Below are positions 1 to 8,852 of a stretch of 64,000 bases of DNA, piece by piece. Location of the stretch: assembly GCA_963800255.1 (NCBI GenBank), contig CAWDAK010000009.1, forward strand, positions 778,515-842,514. The letters are read 5' to 3'. Source of the stretch: DATFVA01 sp963800255 (GTDB lineage: Bacteria > Bacteroidota > Ignavibacteria > Ignavibacteriales > Ignavibacteriaceae). The notes under the pieces are model-generated. The model saw only the letters and a program-made list of their open reading frames with translations, was not told the DNA's origin and did no database searches. The position numbers and the translations under genes were made by a program. Positions within the stretch are counted from its first letter, which is position 1; each line of letters starts with the position of its first letter.

Positions 1-667
1 TAGCAGTTATGAACATCCCGAACCAGCCCACGCAGAGGAAAGGATAATGATAAACTTCTGACATAGGAGGGAAGAATTGACCCGGATGAACAAAGATCAG
101 CTTAAAGAAAGAAAAAAGAAGGGTATTGCCAAACTCAAGCTGTATCCCTGTTTTACCATATGCAGGTGAGAAAAAGTCGGGATGAATTGAAAGGATGTAT
201 TCTTTGCCGGGAACATTAAGAAAACCATATAACAGCACGATAAGGCATGCTGCAAATCCCGCAAGCGGACCAGCGACACCGATATCAAACATGGCTTTTT
301 TAGAAGGGATAGGAGTTTTTGTTCTTATCACGGCTCCCATCGTTCCAAAATTAAGAAAGCCGGGAATATTAGGAAAAGGGATATAATACGGAAGTGTTGC
401 ATTAACCTTATGATACCGTGCTGCAAAATAATGTCCGAACTCGTGGCAGGATATAATGAACATTATTGCGATGGAATACGGAAGTCCTACCATCAGGTGA
501 TGAAGTTCATAAGGACCCATGGTTCCGGTCGTCCACTCAGCACCGGCAATGGTTGTAGTTATAAAAGTTATAATAAATAACCCGATATGAAGCAGCACTG
601 AGTTCTTTTTCTGCTTCTGCCTATAACCTGTTACGTCTGTCTGGTCTGTCTGATAATATTCCGACAT
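1..667 (-). CDS. M50-family site-2-type membrane metalloprotease, partial (C-terminus off window)
   Basis: The reading frame is open from an ATG at 667 to the window edge, about 222 residues. It carries the zinc-protease motif HEFGH at about residues 75-79, inside a hydrophobic stretch, followed by an IPGFLNFGTMGAV segment and a DIGVAGPLAGF membrane segment near residue 130, as in M50 intramembrane proteases of the EGY/site-2 type. These enzymes cut substrates within the inner membrane; the substrate here is unknown. The second metal-ligand region lies beyond the window. The start codon overlaps the stop of the upstream gene as TAATG, so the two are probably translationally coupled. Confidence 0.85.
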   Translation of the reverse strand, partial: MSEYYQTDQTDVTGYRQKQKKNSVLLHIGLFIITFITTTIAGAEWTTGTMGPYELHHLMVGLPYSIAIMFIISCHEFGHYFAARYHKVNATLPYYIPFPNIPGFLNFGTMGAVIRTKTPIPSKKAMFDIGVAGPLAGFAACLIVLLYGFLNVPGKEYILSIHPDFFSPAYGKTGIQLEFGNTLLFSFFKLIFVHPGQFFPPMSEVYHYPFLCVGWFGMFITA

Positions 668-1488
668 TATAAATCGAGATTAAATCCTATTGTTGTGTAT
701 GATTCATTGAGATCATAATATTCTCCGTGTACACTCTTACCGGAAAGATAAGAAACTGCTATACTAAGGCCGCGTGATTTATAATCACCGAATTTTATTC
801 CTGCTGTCAGGATATTGCTGCCGGAGAATTTATTTATTTTTTCCAGCTTAAAATCGTATGCAACATAAGGATAAATATTTTCAATTTTAGTGTAATAATA
901 ATCGAATCCAACCTGGTAGATACCTTTTCCTATATCAAGTGGTTTTCTATGGAACAGGTATGTCAATCCTGCGTATATTCTTAAGCCGTTGTATCTGTAA
1001 TAAGGAAATAATTCAACAAACTCTCTTGTGTAAACGGTTGCCGTTCTCCCGCTACGCCAGAAGTTAAGCTTATAATCATATTGTCCATCTACAAAATGCG
1101 CACTTATATGGCTGAGCCTGAATCTTAGTCCATATTCATAATTACTTTTGATAACTTTATAGCCTGAGTTAATTCCAAATAAGTAATCAATAGCTTCAAC
1201 AGGAAAATGAAATTCGCTCTCAGCACGCAATCTTGTATAAGTAAAAAGATCTATTCCAAATGAAAGTGCGGAGTTATCATTATTGATATGAAGTATATCC
1301 TGTGACCTGCTTATATCAAGCCGTATCCTCTTCCCTCCCATCTCGAACGCAAAGCCAGCCCTGGGTTCAATAAAGTTTGCGGTGAAGGGCTGAACATTAA
1401 TATCATTCGGAAACCAGGTTAAACGACTCTGTGAAAAGCTAAGGGAAGTACAAAGAAAAGATAGTATTATAAGGATAAACTTTTTCAT
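667..1488 (-). CDS. DUF1207-like outer-membrane protein
   Basis: A 273-residue protein with a clear signal peptide (MKKFILIILSFLCTSLSFS). It is followed by WFPNDINVQPFTANFIEPRA, which resembles the start of DUF1207 proteins. The rest alternates aromatic and polar residues in short strands (for example YPYVAYDFKLEK) and ends in a hydrophobic-aromatic strand (TTIGFNLDL), the pattern of a beta-barrel. I infer an outer-membrane location; the function is unknown. It sits directly upstream of the M50 protease with a 1-nt stop/start overlap, so the two are likely one operon. Confidence 0.7.
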   Translation of the reverse strand: MKKFILIILSFLCTSLSFSQSRLTWFPNDINVQPFTANFIEPRAGFAFEMGGKRIRLDISRSQDILHINNDNSALSFGIDLFTYTRLRAESEFHFPVEAIDYLFGINSGYKVIKSNYEYGLRFRLSHISAHFVDGQYDYKLNFWRSGRTATVYTREFVELFPYYRYNGLRIYAGLTYLFHRKPLDIGKGIYQVGFDYYYTKIENIYPYVAYDFKLEKINKFSGSNILTAGIKFGDYKSRGLSIAVSYLSGKSVHGEYYDLNESYTTIGFNLDL

Positions 1489-1585
1489 ATCATTGTCTCA
1501 TAATCTCAGAAAATGGAAATTGAAAAATTGAGAAAAAATACCTTATAACAAAATTCTACAATCATCTAACGGGCCTTTCCCTCTG

Positions 1586-1805
1586 CTTTTAGCCGGGCTG
1601 ATCCCGCTTTAACCACGAAGTAATGCCGAAGTTATGCTGGAGTTATACCGGAGTTATGTCAGGGCTAAGCAGGAACTTTACTGGTTATGCATGAGTTTAT
1701 TGCCGGAGCTATATCGAAGTTAAGTTTGAACTTTGCCGTAGTTATGTAGTAGTTATGCTGGAGTTATGCAGTAGTTAGAGGCCGAACAAAGGCCGACAGA
1801 GGGCC
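1586..1805. repeat. Array of twenty degenerate 11-bp tandem units
   Basis: The 220 bp divide exactly into twenty 11-bp units with consensus near AGTTATGCCGG. Well-kept copies lie at 1630, 1641, 1652, 1740, 1751 and 1762 (AGTTAT followed by GCTGG, ACCGG, GTCAG, GTAGT and similar). The central units diverge but keep the phase, and the last three end in GGCC. Since 11 is not a multiple of 3, the array is unlikely to be coding. It lies between the radical SAM operon promoter-distal end and the DUF1207 gene promoter. The role is unknown; replication-slippage minisatellite or phased protein-binding DNA are both possible. Confidence 0.8.
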
Positions 1806-1953
1806 AAAGAGAAATCCGGAAAAATCAGGTTTGCTATCTCCCCCAATTATTAATTTAGATTGAAATTTAACATCTTTGCAAAACAAAAAAAAGGGAAGTT
1901 CAAAATGGCTGAACAAAAATATTTAAATTCGGGGTAGAATAGACCGGGGTTTA

Positions 1954-2955
1954 TTACACGGGGTTATTCGAATCTTTCCTTCCAATACTTTTTATTATTT
2001 TCTGCTTTATTAATTTATTATACCCGTATTTGAATTTTGAAGTAAGACTTGTAAATGCGTAGTAATTGGTAGGAAAGGCAAAAGACGGCTCGAAGTAGCA
2101 GTTTACAGTGCATCCCCGGCAGAAATCGAATCTTCCCTCCATCTTTTGAAACTCTTTAACTTTGTCTGAAGCTCGTATTTCCCTGATGGGACGATCAATT
2201 GGTATTCTTTCGTGTTCAAAATGATAACATGGAAGAATGATTTCATTATAAGGGGAGATGACAATAACCCGCGATACGGCTTTGCAGCTCGGATCACTGA
2301 TATTATTTCCGCCATCCCTGCGAAGTTTCATAAACCCTTTGTTGAGGTAGATATTAAGCTTGCCGTCGGTGTATCCTTCAATATAATCGATAGCTTCATC
2401 GCTTAACCCGGGGTTGCCGAAATAAGAGAACACCGGATTAACAAGCAGCACCAGGTTGTGTTTCTGGGCTATCTCTTCCATCTGCGGCAGTTTTTTATAG
2501 GTTTCGTTAGTTACAGTAAAAAGGATGTCAGGATATTCCCCTAACGATTTTGCAATATCAATGCTCTTCATTACGTGATTAAAACAATTTACTTTTCTGA
2601 TCCTGTTATGCTCTTCTTCATCAGGGGAATCCAATGAAAAATGAAGGAGATTTATTTTACCGGCAAGCCTATCGGCAAACTTAGGATACAGGAGTGCGTT
2701 CGTAGTAATGCTTGTCTGCATCTTAAACTTCTGGGCATACTCAGCCATCAGGTGAATCTCTTTATGCAGAAGAGGTTCCCCGCCGGTGAGATCGATGAAC
2801 TTTACTCCGAGTGCAGCCATCTGCTCAATATTCGATTTATAATCCTCCAGTTTTACAAATGGAGTATTTACAAATTCTTCATGCACTGCAAAATGGCAGA
2901 ACGTACAGTAAGCGTTACATTTATAAGTAACATAGTAGTTGCAAAGCAGAATCAT
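1954..2955 (-). CDS. Radical SAM protein with C-terminal cysteine cluster
   Basis: This 333-residue protein opens with the radical SAM cluster motif CNAYCTFC (C13, C17, C20), followed by the GGEPLL motif that binds S-adenosylmethionine. A second cysteine group near residues 225-290 (DPSCKAV, LPCYHFE, DFCRGCTVNC) suggests a SPASM/twitch-like auxiliary iron-sulfur site. It is the last gene of a three-gene minus-strand operon after a polysaccharide deacetylase and a glycosyltransferase, with a TAATG overlap at 2955. By context it may modify a lipid or glycan precursor, or a peptide; the exact substrate cannot be read from the sequence. Confidence 0.85.
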   Translation of the reverse strand: MILLCNYYVTYKCNAYCTFCHFAVHEEFVNTPFVKLEDYKSNIEQMAALGVKFIDLTGGEPLLHKEIHLMAEYAQKFKMQTSITTNALLYPKFADRLAGKINLLHFSLDSPDEEEHNRIRKVNCFNHVMKSIDIAKSLGEYPDILFTVTNETYKKLPQMEEIAQKHNLVLLVNPVFSYFGNPGLSDEAIDYIEGYTDGKLNIYLNKGFMKLRRDGGNNISDPSCKAVSRVIVISPYNEIILPCYHFEHERIPIDRPIREIRASDKVKEFQKMEGRFDFCRGCTVNCYFEPSFAFPTNYYAFTSLTSKFKYGYNKLIKQKIIKSIGRKDSNNPV

Positions 2956-4046
2956 TAATATTCTTTACCTTTCCACACAACCTTCCTGCTTGTAAGAACA
3001 ATAACCGGAAGCAGGATAACATATATGATAAAATATAATTCAAACCACAGGAAATATTTCAAATGATCTTTTATGTTCAGCCTGATGTGAACCGGGTACA
3101 AGACAAAAAGATCGATTGCCAGCTTAAAGATGATAAAATATAACACCGGGGGGGAGAAAAAAAAAGGAGATAACACCATACATATGTTAACGATTAAACC
3201 GAATGCCATGATTATAAATCCCCGAAGCGGGACGCCGAGCCCACCCACTCCCCATCTCTTTTTCTGATGGTAAAGTTCGTTGATACTGGTGCAGGGCAAA
3301 GAGGTAACGAGCGCATTTTTATCCAGGGGAAAAATGATCCTGTATTTATTGAGGCGGGAAATAGCCATCAGCAGGTTAAAATCTTCGGTAACGCTGAAAG
3401 GGAGTTTCTCATATCCGCCTGTTTCAAGATAAGCTTTTCTCCGGTACGACATATTATTGCCGATACAGGAAATAGGACGATTAAGGTTTATGGTACCCGA
3501 CGCAATTATAAGCAGGTAGACAAAATCAAGAGCCTGCATTCCGCTGAATCCATTATATGCCGTCTGGGTAGTGAACCCGTTAACAATTCCCGTATCTTCT
3601 GTATAATATGAACAAATCGTTTTAACCCAGAGAGGATCAACTTCACAGTCGGCATCTGTGGTTAGAATGATTTCTGCCTCTGTGGTTTTAATTGCGCTGT
3701 CGATAGCATTCGCCTTCCCTTTCAGATTTTCCTTTTCGGGATTGGCACTTATTCTTTTAAATTTCTTTTTGCTGCGGATAAAATCATCCACAATCTGAAC
3801 GGTTGCATCCGTTGAATGACCGTCTGAAATAATTATCTCAAGTTTTTCTTCCGGGTAAACCAGTTTATCAAGGGCATTAAGACATCTTACAATATTCGCT
3901 TCCTCATTCCTTACAGCTACTATCACCGCCGCCGTGGGAAGTTCCTCTTCTCTTATTTTGGGAAAGTTCTTATTCATACCGATAATAAAAAGAACAGACT
4001 GGATAAAATAACCGCAAAGAAAAATGAGAAAGATTATCTCAAACAT
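2955..4046 (-). CDS. Membrane glycosyltransferase, family 2
   Basis: 363 residues. An N-terminal membrane anchor (about 1-23) precedes a GT-A fold domain: AAVIVAVRNEE, the DGHSTD nucleotide-binding segment, the metal-binding DADC, a TED acid motif and the QKKRW (QxxRW) acceptor motif typical of processive GT2 enzymes. Three to four hydrophobic segments follow from about residue 275. The active site is cytoplasmic; the product is probably a polysaccharide or glycolipid at the inner membrane. It overlaps the deacetylase by 13 nt upstream and couples to the radical SAM gene downstream, which supports one glycan pathway. Confidence 0.88.
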   Translation of the reverse strand: MFEIIFLIFLCGYFIQSVLFIIGMNKNFPKIREEELPTAAVIVAVRNEEANIVRCLNALDKLVYPEEKLEIIISDGHSTDATVQIVDDFIRSKKKFKRISANPEKENLKGKANAIDSAIKTTEAEIILTTDADCEVDPLWVKTICSYYTEDTGIVNGFTTQTAYNGFSGMQALDFVYLLIIASGTINLNRPISCIGNNMSYRRKAYLETGGYEKLPFSVTEDFNLLMAISRLNKYRIIFPLDKNALVTSLPCTSINELYHQKKRWGVGGLGVPLRGFIIMAFGLIVNICMVLSPFFFSPPVLYFIIFKLAIDLFVLYPVHIRLNIKDHLKYFLWFELYFIIYVILLPVIVLTSRKVVWKGKEY

Positions 4047-4669
4047 TCTGAAGGTTCTCCGATTTGAAACCCGTTTCGGGAGGATGCTTCAACGATATAA
4101 TTAATCGATTCAGCAATAATATTTTTACTTTTAAGACTGTCATGCAATACTATTATAGAACTTTTTTCAAGGTAGTTATTAACTGCAAATTTAACAACAT
4201 TAAAGTCATTCCTGAAATCGTATGTAAGCAGTGACCACATAACGTTCGTCAGGTTCATCTCTTTCATAAGCGAACTTGTAAAGAAATTAAACCTGCCGTG
4301 CGGCGGCCGGAAATATAAAACATCCCCGCCAAAATCACTCTTTATTAAATTATTAAATTTTTCGATCTGTCCTGCTGCAGCAGTACGACTTAAAGCTGTA
4401 ATCGGCTTATGATTAAAAGTATGATTACACACTAGGTGACCTTCCATAATCAGATCACGATAAAGTTCCGGGTAGCGTTCAACATTTTCACCCACACAAA
4501 AGAAAGCAGCTTTAATATTATGCTGTGCTAGTATATTAAGGATTAATGGAGTGGTTTCAGGGATCGGGCCATCATCAAAAGTAAGCAACACCTTATCAGC
4601 CTTCGATTCCCACTGAAAAGAAGAGAATATCTTTTTTAGAACATCAGGCGGGTTGTAGCTGTATTTCAT
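4034..4669 (-). CDS. Polysaccharide deacetylase (NodB homology domain)
   Basis: The NodB motifs appear in order: TFDDGP (catalytic Asp-Asp), HTFNH (the two metal-binding histidines), RPPHG and a C-terminal LHDS. The family removes acetyl groups from N-acetylated glycans such as chitooligosaccharides or peptidoglycan. I chose the ATG at 4669 (MKYSYNPP). A TTG at 4729 is also in frame and would add 20 residues, but they look non-domain and no ribosome site precedes them. It is the first gene of the operon with the GT2 and radical SAM genes. No signal peptide is evident, so the compartment is uncertain. Confidence 0.85.
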   Translation of the reverse strand: MKYSYNPPDVLKKIFSSFQWESKADKVLLTFDDGPIPETTPLILNILAQHNIKAAFFCVGENVERYPELYRDLIMEGHLVCNHTFNHKPITALSRTAAAGQIEKFNNLIKSDFGGDVLYFRPPHGRFNFFTSSLMKEMNLTNVMWSLLTYDFRNDFNVVKFAVNNYLEKSSIIVLHDSLKSKNIIAESINYIVEASSRNGFQIGEPSECLR

Positions 4670-4841
4670 TTTAAGAGAACTATTATTCCTACATATTTTT
4701 TGTTTTAAGATCTGCTTGTTTCCCTGCAATTAAGGACGATACAAATATCATTTTGAAAAAGTGTCCGCTTAATTTGCAGATTAAACGCCTTTTGCATGCA
4801 ATAATACCGTCGATAGTCTATTGTCCCAGCAACAATCAAAG

Positions 4842-4859
4842 GCAGGCCTCCCGGCCTGC
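4842..4859. other. GC-rich stem-loop in a 300-bp gene-free gap
   Basis: GCAGGCC at 4842-4848 pairs with GGCCTGC at 4853-4859 around a TCCC loop. No T-run follows on either strand, so it is not a clear terminator. The rest of 4670-4970 holds no ORF that looks real and no recognised RNA. Confidence 0.4.
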
Positions 4860-4970
4860 TCCCGAAGGCAGACAGCGCTGTAGATTACATAGACTGAGCC
4901 ATAGTTTCCTGACTCAGTCATATCATAAAATAATTAAATCAATCCTTTAGGAAAATATTTTCTTAAAGAT

Positions 4971-5393
4971 TTAATCTGCAATTCTGCAAACATGAAGTTC
5001 ATTTTTTATTTGATTCTCAATTGATTGGCCATCTATTAATGCCCAGTGCTCAATTATTTTTCCATTAACAATCTTAAATAATCTGAACCCCTTTGTTTGA
5101 ATAAGCTTCCCTGTTGGTTTAATATCACGCCATCTACCTGTGTGTTTTAACTCCATCCTGATTTTGAGAACACTTTTATTCTCTTCAGTCACTTGATCTT
5201 CAATTACAGTTTTATGTTCAAAGGAATTTCCGGTTTCTATTACCCACTTTTTCAATCCATCTTTATCATTTCCAAAAGATGGCGGCAGGGAATGATCTTT
5301 AAAATCGTGATGTAAATATTGATTTAGACTTCCGAATGCCCTGTGATTCCAGATTTGTTCAATAAATTCTTGTACCAGTTGTTCGTTTTTCAA
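4971..5393 (-). CDS. SnoaL/NTF2-like polyketide-cyclase-type protein
   Basis: 140 residues with the aspect of a small NTF2-like cone fold: the N-terminal VQEFIEQIWNHRAF helix, HDFKDHSLPP, and the C-terminal FRLFKIVNGKIIEHWALIDG strands typical of SnoaL-like ester cyclase proteins. Many such proteins have no known substrate. The start is a TTG at 5393, supported by an AAGGAG ribosome site 7 nt upstream. It lies just downstream of a Crp/Fnr regulator on the same strand with a 75-nt gap and may be co-transcribed with it or controlled by it. Confidence 0.75.
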   Translation of the reverse strand: MKNEQLVQEFIEQIWNHRAFGSLNQYLHHDFKDHSLPPSFGNDKDGLKKWVIETGNSFEHKTVIEDQVTEENKSVLKIRMELKHTGRWRDIKPTGKLIQTKGFRLFKIVNGKIIEHWALIDGQSIENQIKNELHVCRIAD

Positions 5394-5468
5394 TTTTTAT
5401 CTCCTTTTATTTATGGAGACAAAAATAAATAAGCTGTTTATTTTCCAATTGAGTCAAATGTCACAATA

Positions 5469-6035
5469 TTAAATCTTTTTTCTGATTCTGCTTAATGTTT
5501 CTCTACTAATCCCTAAATAAGACGAAATTTGAGTTAATGATACACGCTGAGAAACATGAGGATAGTTTAAGATCAGGTATTCATACCTTTCTTTTGGAGT
5601 TAGCAACTTAAGAATATTATTGTGTTCCTCTTGTTTCTCTATAATAATTTCTAATATTTTTCTTCCAAGGCTCTCTATCTGCGGTGATTTATTATAGGCT
5701 TCAAGAAGTAATTTTCTATCAAATTCAATAACTTCTGTTTTTTCACAGGCTAGTATGGTAAACTCAGATTTTTCTCTACTTCTAAGACTTTTGATATTTG
5801 TAAAGAAATCATTTTCAAAATAGAAGGCGGTATTTATTTCCCTTCCATCGGAAAGCACATAATATGATTTGCAGAATCCCGAATTAATAAAGAAGATTGA
5901 ATTACAAACTTTACCCTCACTTAATAGTTCTGTTCCTTTATTTACGAAAGATTCTTTAAGACATTGTTTAAATATTATCCAACTTTCTTCAGATAATTCC
6001 GTAAAGGTTTTTAGATATTCTTTTAAGTTTTCCAT
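5469..6035 (-). CDS. Crp/Fnr-family transcriptional regulator
   Basis: 188 residues. An N-terminal cyclic-nucleotide-binding-like barrel (about 15-115; ELLSEGKVCNSIFFINSGFC) is joined by a dimer helix to a C-terminal winged helix with VSLTQISSYLGISRETLSRIRKK, a standard recognition helix. There is no cysteine cluster as in FNR, and the canonical cAMP-contact residues are not evident, so the ligand is unknown. It is the type common in Bacteroidota, where such genes often control an adjacent stress or small-enzyme gene; here the SnoaL-like gene follows. Confidence 0.85.
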   Translation of the reverse strand: MENLKEYLKTFTELSEESWIIFKQCLKESFVNKGTELLSEGKVCNSIFFINSGFCKSYYVLSDGREINTAFYFENDFFTNIKSLRSREKSEFTILACEKTEVIEFDRKLLLEAYNKSPQIESLGRKILEIIIEKQEEHNNILKLLTPKERYEYLILNYPHVSQRVSLTQISSYLGISRETLSRIRKKI

Positions 6036-6170
6036 TCATTTCAGGTTTTAAGAATGTTCCAGGAATCTCTATAAAGTGCCTTTACTTCGTCTCTCATAAT
6101 GTTTGAAATATGAATAAATTGATTTTTAATTATCCAACCAAGATAGGCACATTTGTCTTATTACGGGCGC

Positions 6171-6627
6171 TTAATTCTTCAGGAATTTGTCAGCTACCAG
6201 GTTCAGATTGATACCATGTTCCAGGTAGGCCTTCAGGCCGTCCAACACGGTAGTAAAACCTCCGGTTGATCCCTTAATTGCTTCAATCAGATCATCCCCC
6301 GTTTGATTAAAACCATACTCTTTGGCCGTAACGAATGTTGAACTATCATCAAGCTGCCGGAAAGTTAATTCAACCGTCCTCGGTGGATCTCCCCATTCAT
6401 ATACAATCTTTTTATCATTTATAATTTCTTTAGGAATTCACGTCGGCAGAAGCGCCATACATCTCCCATTCCCAGGTTACTTTTTTATTAACCTCAAGCT
6501 TACCGGAGCTTTTTGTGAACCAGAAGTTCTTTGTCACTTCCGGGTTAATGAATGCTCCAAATACTTCTGCAGCCGGTTTCCTTATGATCATCTGTGCCTC
6601 TGCAGATCTGGGATTTTTGTCAGCCAT
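6171..6627 (-). pseudogene. SRPBCC/AHSA1-type protein split by a frameshift
   Basis: The first 65 residues (MADKNPRSAEAQMIIRKPAA, then WFTKSSGKLEVNKKVTWEWE) match the START-like SRPBCC/AHSA1 fold. They stop at a TAA around 6430. Skipping one base at TCC-T-AAA restores a frame that continues with KEIINDKKIVYEWGDPP and ends with GLKAYLEHGINLNLVADKFL at a stop at 6171, exactly the family C-terminus. The total is 457 nt, one more than a multiple of three. A real one-base insertion, a sequencing error or +1 frameshifting would all give this; a mutation or error is most likely. Confidence 0.8.
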
Positions 6628-6859
6628 AATACGAATCCTTCAAAATAAAGATTCTCAAACCTTAGTAATTATCTTATCACTATTTCAATATAAGAGTTTT
6701 CAATTCATTAAAGAATAGAGATTTGATTTTTTGAATTTGACGTGCTTTGTTCCACTTAACCTAAGCTATATCTACTTGTAGCTCTTTCCACTTTTTAAGA
6801 TTCTTTAGATTAAGTTCTGTTACATTATTTTTTTTGCTAATGATAGCAGGATAGAATTA

Positions 6860-7753
6860 TCAGGTCTGGGCCGTTTCCGGGAATTTAAGCAAGTCTTCAT
6901 TAAAATCTAAATTACTTTTTACAAATAAATGAGATTTATGATCAGTTTCTTTGTTATAAGGAAACCGAATCTTATCAGGAGGAAAATAGTAGTGAATTTT
7001 TTCTATTTGCTCTGATTCGATTATTTTAGAAAATGCAGGTAGAACATCAAAAGGTTTACGGAAAATTATTTCCCGGATATACATTTCATTCCTTTTTTCC
7101 GTTTTAATTATGACAGCATCTTCTTCTTCAAGGTAGAACAGATTATTTTTATAGTTATTAAAAATATGCCACATCGTTATGGAGCCATAATTTTTGGCTC
7201 CGAATTTTCGGGTGATATCATTTCTCTGCTTAATTAAATCAAGCAGCAGTTTATAATCCCTGGAAATCTGAAGGTTCAGTTTCCTTGCAGAGAAATTTAT
7301 CTGCGGCATATCTTTATCGAGCAGAAATATTTTTTCCTGTATCTTTCTAAAACCAAACCGGGGATAAAACTCAAGGACGCTTTCGTTTGCGAAGAGGAGG
7401 AAGAGGTCGACATCATTTTCATATTTAGAAAGCACATATTCCATCAGCACTCTTGAGAGTCCCTGCTTCCTGTAATCCGGAAGTGTGCCCACAGCGCCAA
7501 TTTGAACAGCTTTATAGCTTTGATTCTCTATTATCACGTCCATCCGGTATGCTGATACATTTGAAATTATTTTACCTGAATCAAGGATGGAGAATGGTTT
7601 GTAATCATCCGTCCAGAAACCTTTTTCCCACCATTCAAGGAACTTTGCCCCGGGGAATACCCATTGTATAAAATTTAAATACTCTTTAACCAGAGTTTCG
7701 TTATCGGGGTGAACTTCAACTACTTCAGATTTTATTTCGTGATTGGATGGCAT
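6860..7753 (-). CDS. GNAT-family N-acetyltransferase
   Basis: 297 residues. The acetyl-CoA site is the VGTLPDYRKQGLSRVLMEYV segment at about residues 88-107, with the R-x-x-G-x core, followed by LFANESVLEFYPRFGFRK, the typical GNAT beta-5/helix end. The C-terminal half (about 150-297) is an extra domain of the kind seen in larger GNAT proteins such as Eis-like or enhanced-intracellular-survival types, but I cannot assign a substrate. It is transcribed divergently from the EamA transporter at 7989 with a 235-bp shared upstream region. Confidence 0.82.
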   Translation of the reverse strand: MPSNHEIKSEVVEVHPDNETLVKEYLNFIQWVFPGAKFLEWWEKGFWTDDYKPFSILDSGKIISNVSAYRMDVIIENQSYKAVQIGAVGTLPDYRKQGLSRVLMEYVLSKYENDVDLFLLFANESVLEFYPRFGFRKIQEKIFLLDKDMPQINFSARKLNLQISRDYKLLLDLIKQRNDITRKFGAKNYGSITMWHIFNNYKNNLFYLEEEDAVIIKTEKRNEMYIREIIFRKPFDVLPAFSKIIESEQIEKIHYYFPPDKIRFPYNKETDHKSHLFVKSNLDFNEDLLKFPETAQT

Positions 7754-7988
7754 GATTACGGTCCGGGTAATTAAGTTAAAAACCAGGTACGGATCCAGAA
7801 CTTCCTGCTGGTTATGATCCTTTGATATGATTTCCCTGGTTCTCCTTGTTTTTTTAATGTTTTAAACTACTCTTTACCAGGAAATAATGCAATTAAAATA
7901 ATTAACTTCAGCCTTCAATTACTCAAACAGATTCGAGCATTTCTTCTGTAATTAGTAAATTAGCTGTCACGTTTTTACCGGGATTTTA

Positions 7989-8852
7989 ATGTTAAAAAAA
8001 CTTCAGGAACATCAGGTCGGACTGCTAGCGGTGTTAACCGCTGCACTAATGTGGAGCACAGGAGGGCTGTTCGTAAAGCTTGTTACCTTCAATGCAATGC
8101 AGATCTCATTTTTCCGGTGCTCAATAGCGGCCCTGGTATTTGCCGTTCTTTTCAGGAAGAAGCTGCTGCAGGTAAACACACTTACCTTTGTTAATGCTTT
8201 CTTTTATGCTTCAGTCCTTACTGCTTATGTAATAGCACTAAAGCTCACTACTGCCGCTAACGCAATTTTTCTGCAATCGACCGCACCTATTTACGTCCTG
8301 GTTTTTGAACCAATGATATTAAAGACTTCATACAACAGGGTGAACATAATTACGATCATAGTTTGTATTATAGGGATGTTCTTTTTCTTTATGGGCAAGA
8401 TTTCTCCCGAGCATTTTGAAGGCAACCTGGTTGCTCTTTTCTCGGGTATTATGTTTGCCGCTTTATTCCTTGGCCTGAGGAAGAACGAAAATAAATACCA
8501 GCTTAGTTCTATTTTTTATGGTAATATAATTGTAGCTCTAATCTGTATACCGTTTTTATCAGACATTCAGAATGTTAATTTCAGCAACCTGTGGATGGTA
8601 TCTTTCCTGGGAATATTCCAGATAGGTCTCGCGTACGCGGTATTCTCCTATGGATTAAGGAGAGTGCTGGCAATAGAAGCTTCGATTATTGCTCTTATTG
8701 AACCTGTGCTTAACCCGGTATGGGTGTTTATAGGCTATGGTGAAGTTCCATCGTTTATGGCAATAGTGGGAGGGATAATTATACTTTCAGCTATAACCCT
8801 GAGAACTGTAGTAATGGAAACCCCGATGATGAAGGGCAGGTTTAAGATTTAA
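7989..8852 (+). CDS. EamA-family (drug/metabolite superfamily) transporter
   Basis: 287 residues made almost wholly of hydrophobic segments, about ten helices in two EamA repeats (about 14-140 and 155-280). LMWSTGGLFVKL at the start, EPMILKTSYNR at the end of the first repeat and LIEPVLNPVWVFIGYGEVPS in the second are typical. Members export amino acids or metabolites across the inner membrane; the substrate is not predictable. Its stop codon interleaves with that of the convergent pdxH gene (8849-8852), leaving no room for a terminator between them. Confidence 0.88.
   Translation: MLKKLQEHQVGLLAVLTAALMWSTGGLFVKLVTFNAMQISFFRCSIAALVFAVLFRKKLLQVNTLTFVNAFFYASVLTAYVIALKLTTAANAIFLQSTAPIYVLVFEPMILKTSYNRVNIITIIVCIIGMFFFFMGKISPEHFEGNLVALFSGIMFAALFLGLRKNENKYQLSSIFYGNIIVALICIPFLSDIQNVNFSNLWMVSFLGIFQIGLAYAVFSYGLRRVLAIEASIIALIEPVLNPVWVFIGYGEVPSFMAIVGGIIILSAITLRTVVMETPMMKGRFKI

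Noticed and set aside
4753..4950. 65-residue plus-strand ORF
   Set aside because: No family or ribosome site; it runs through a GC-rich stem-loop and looks like chance.
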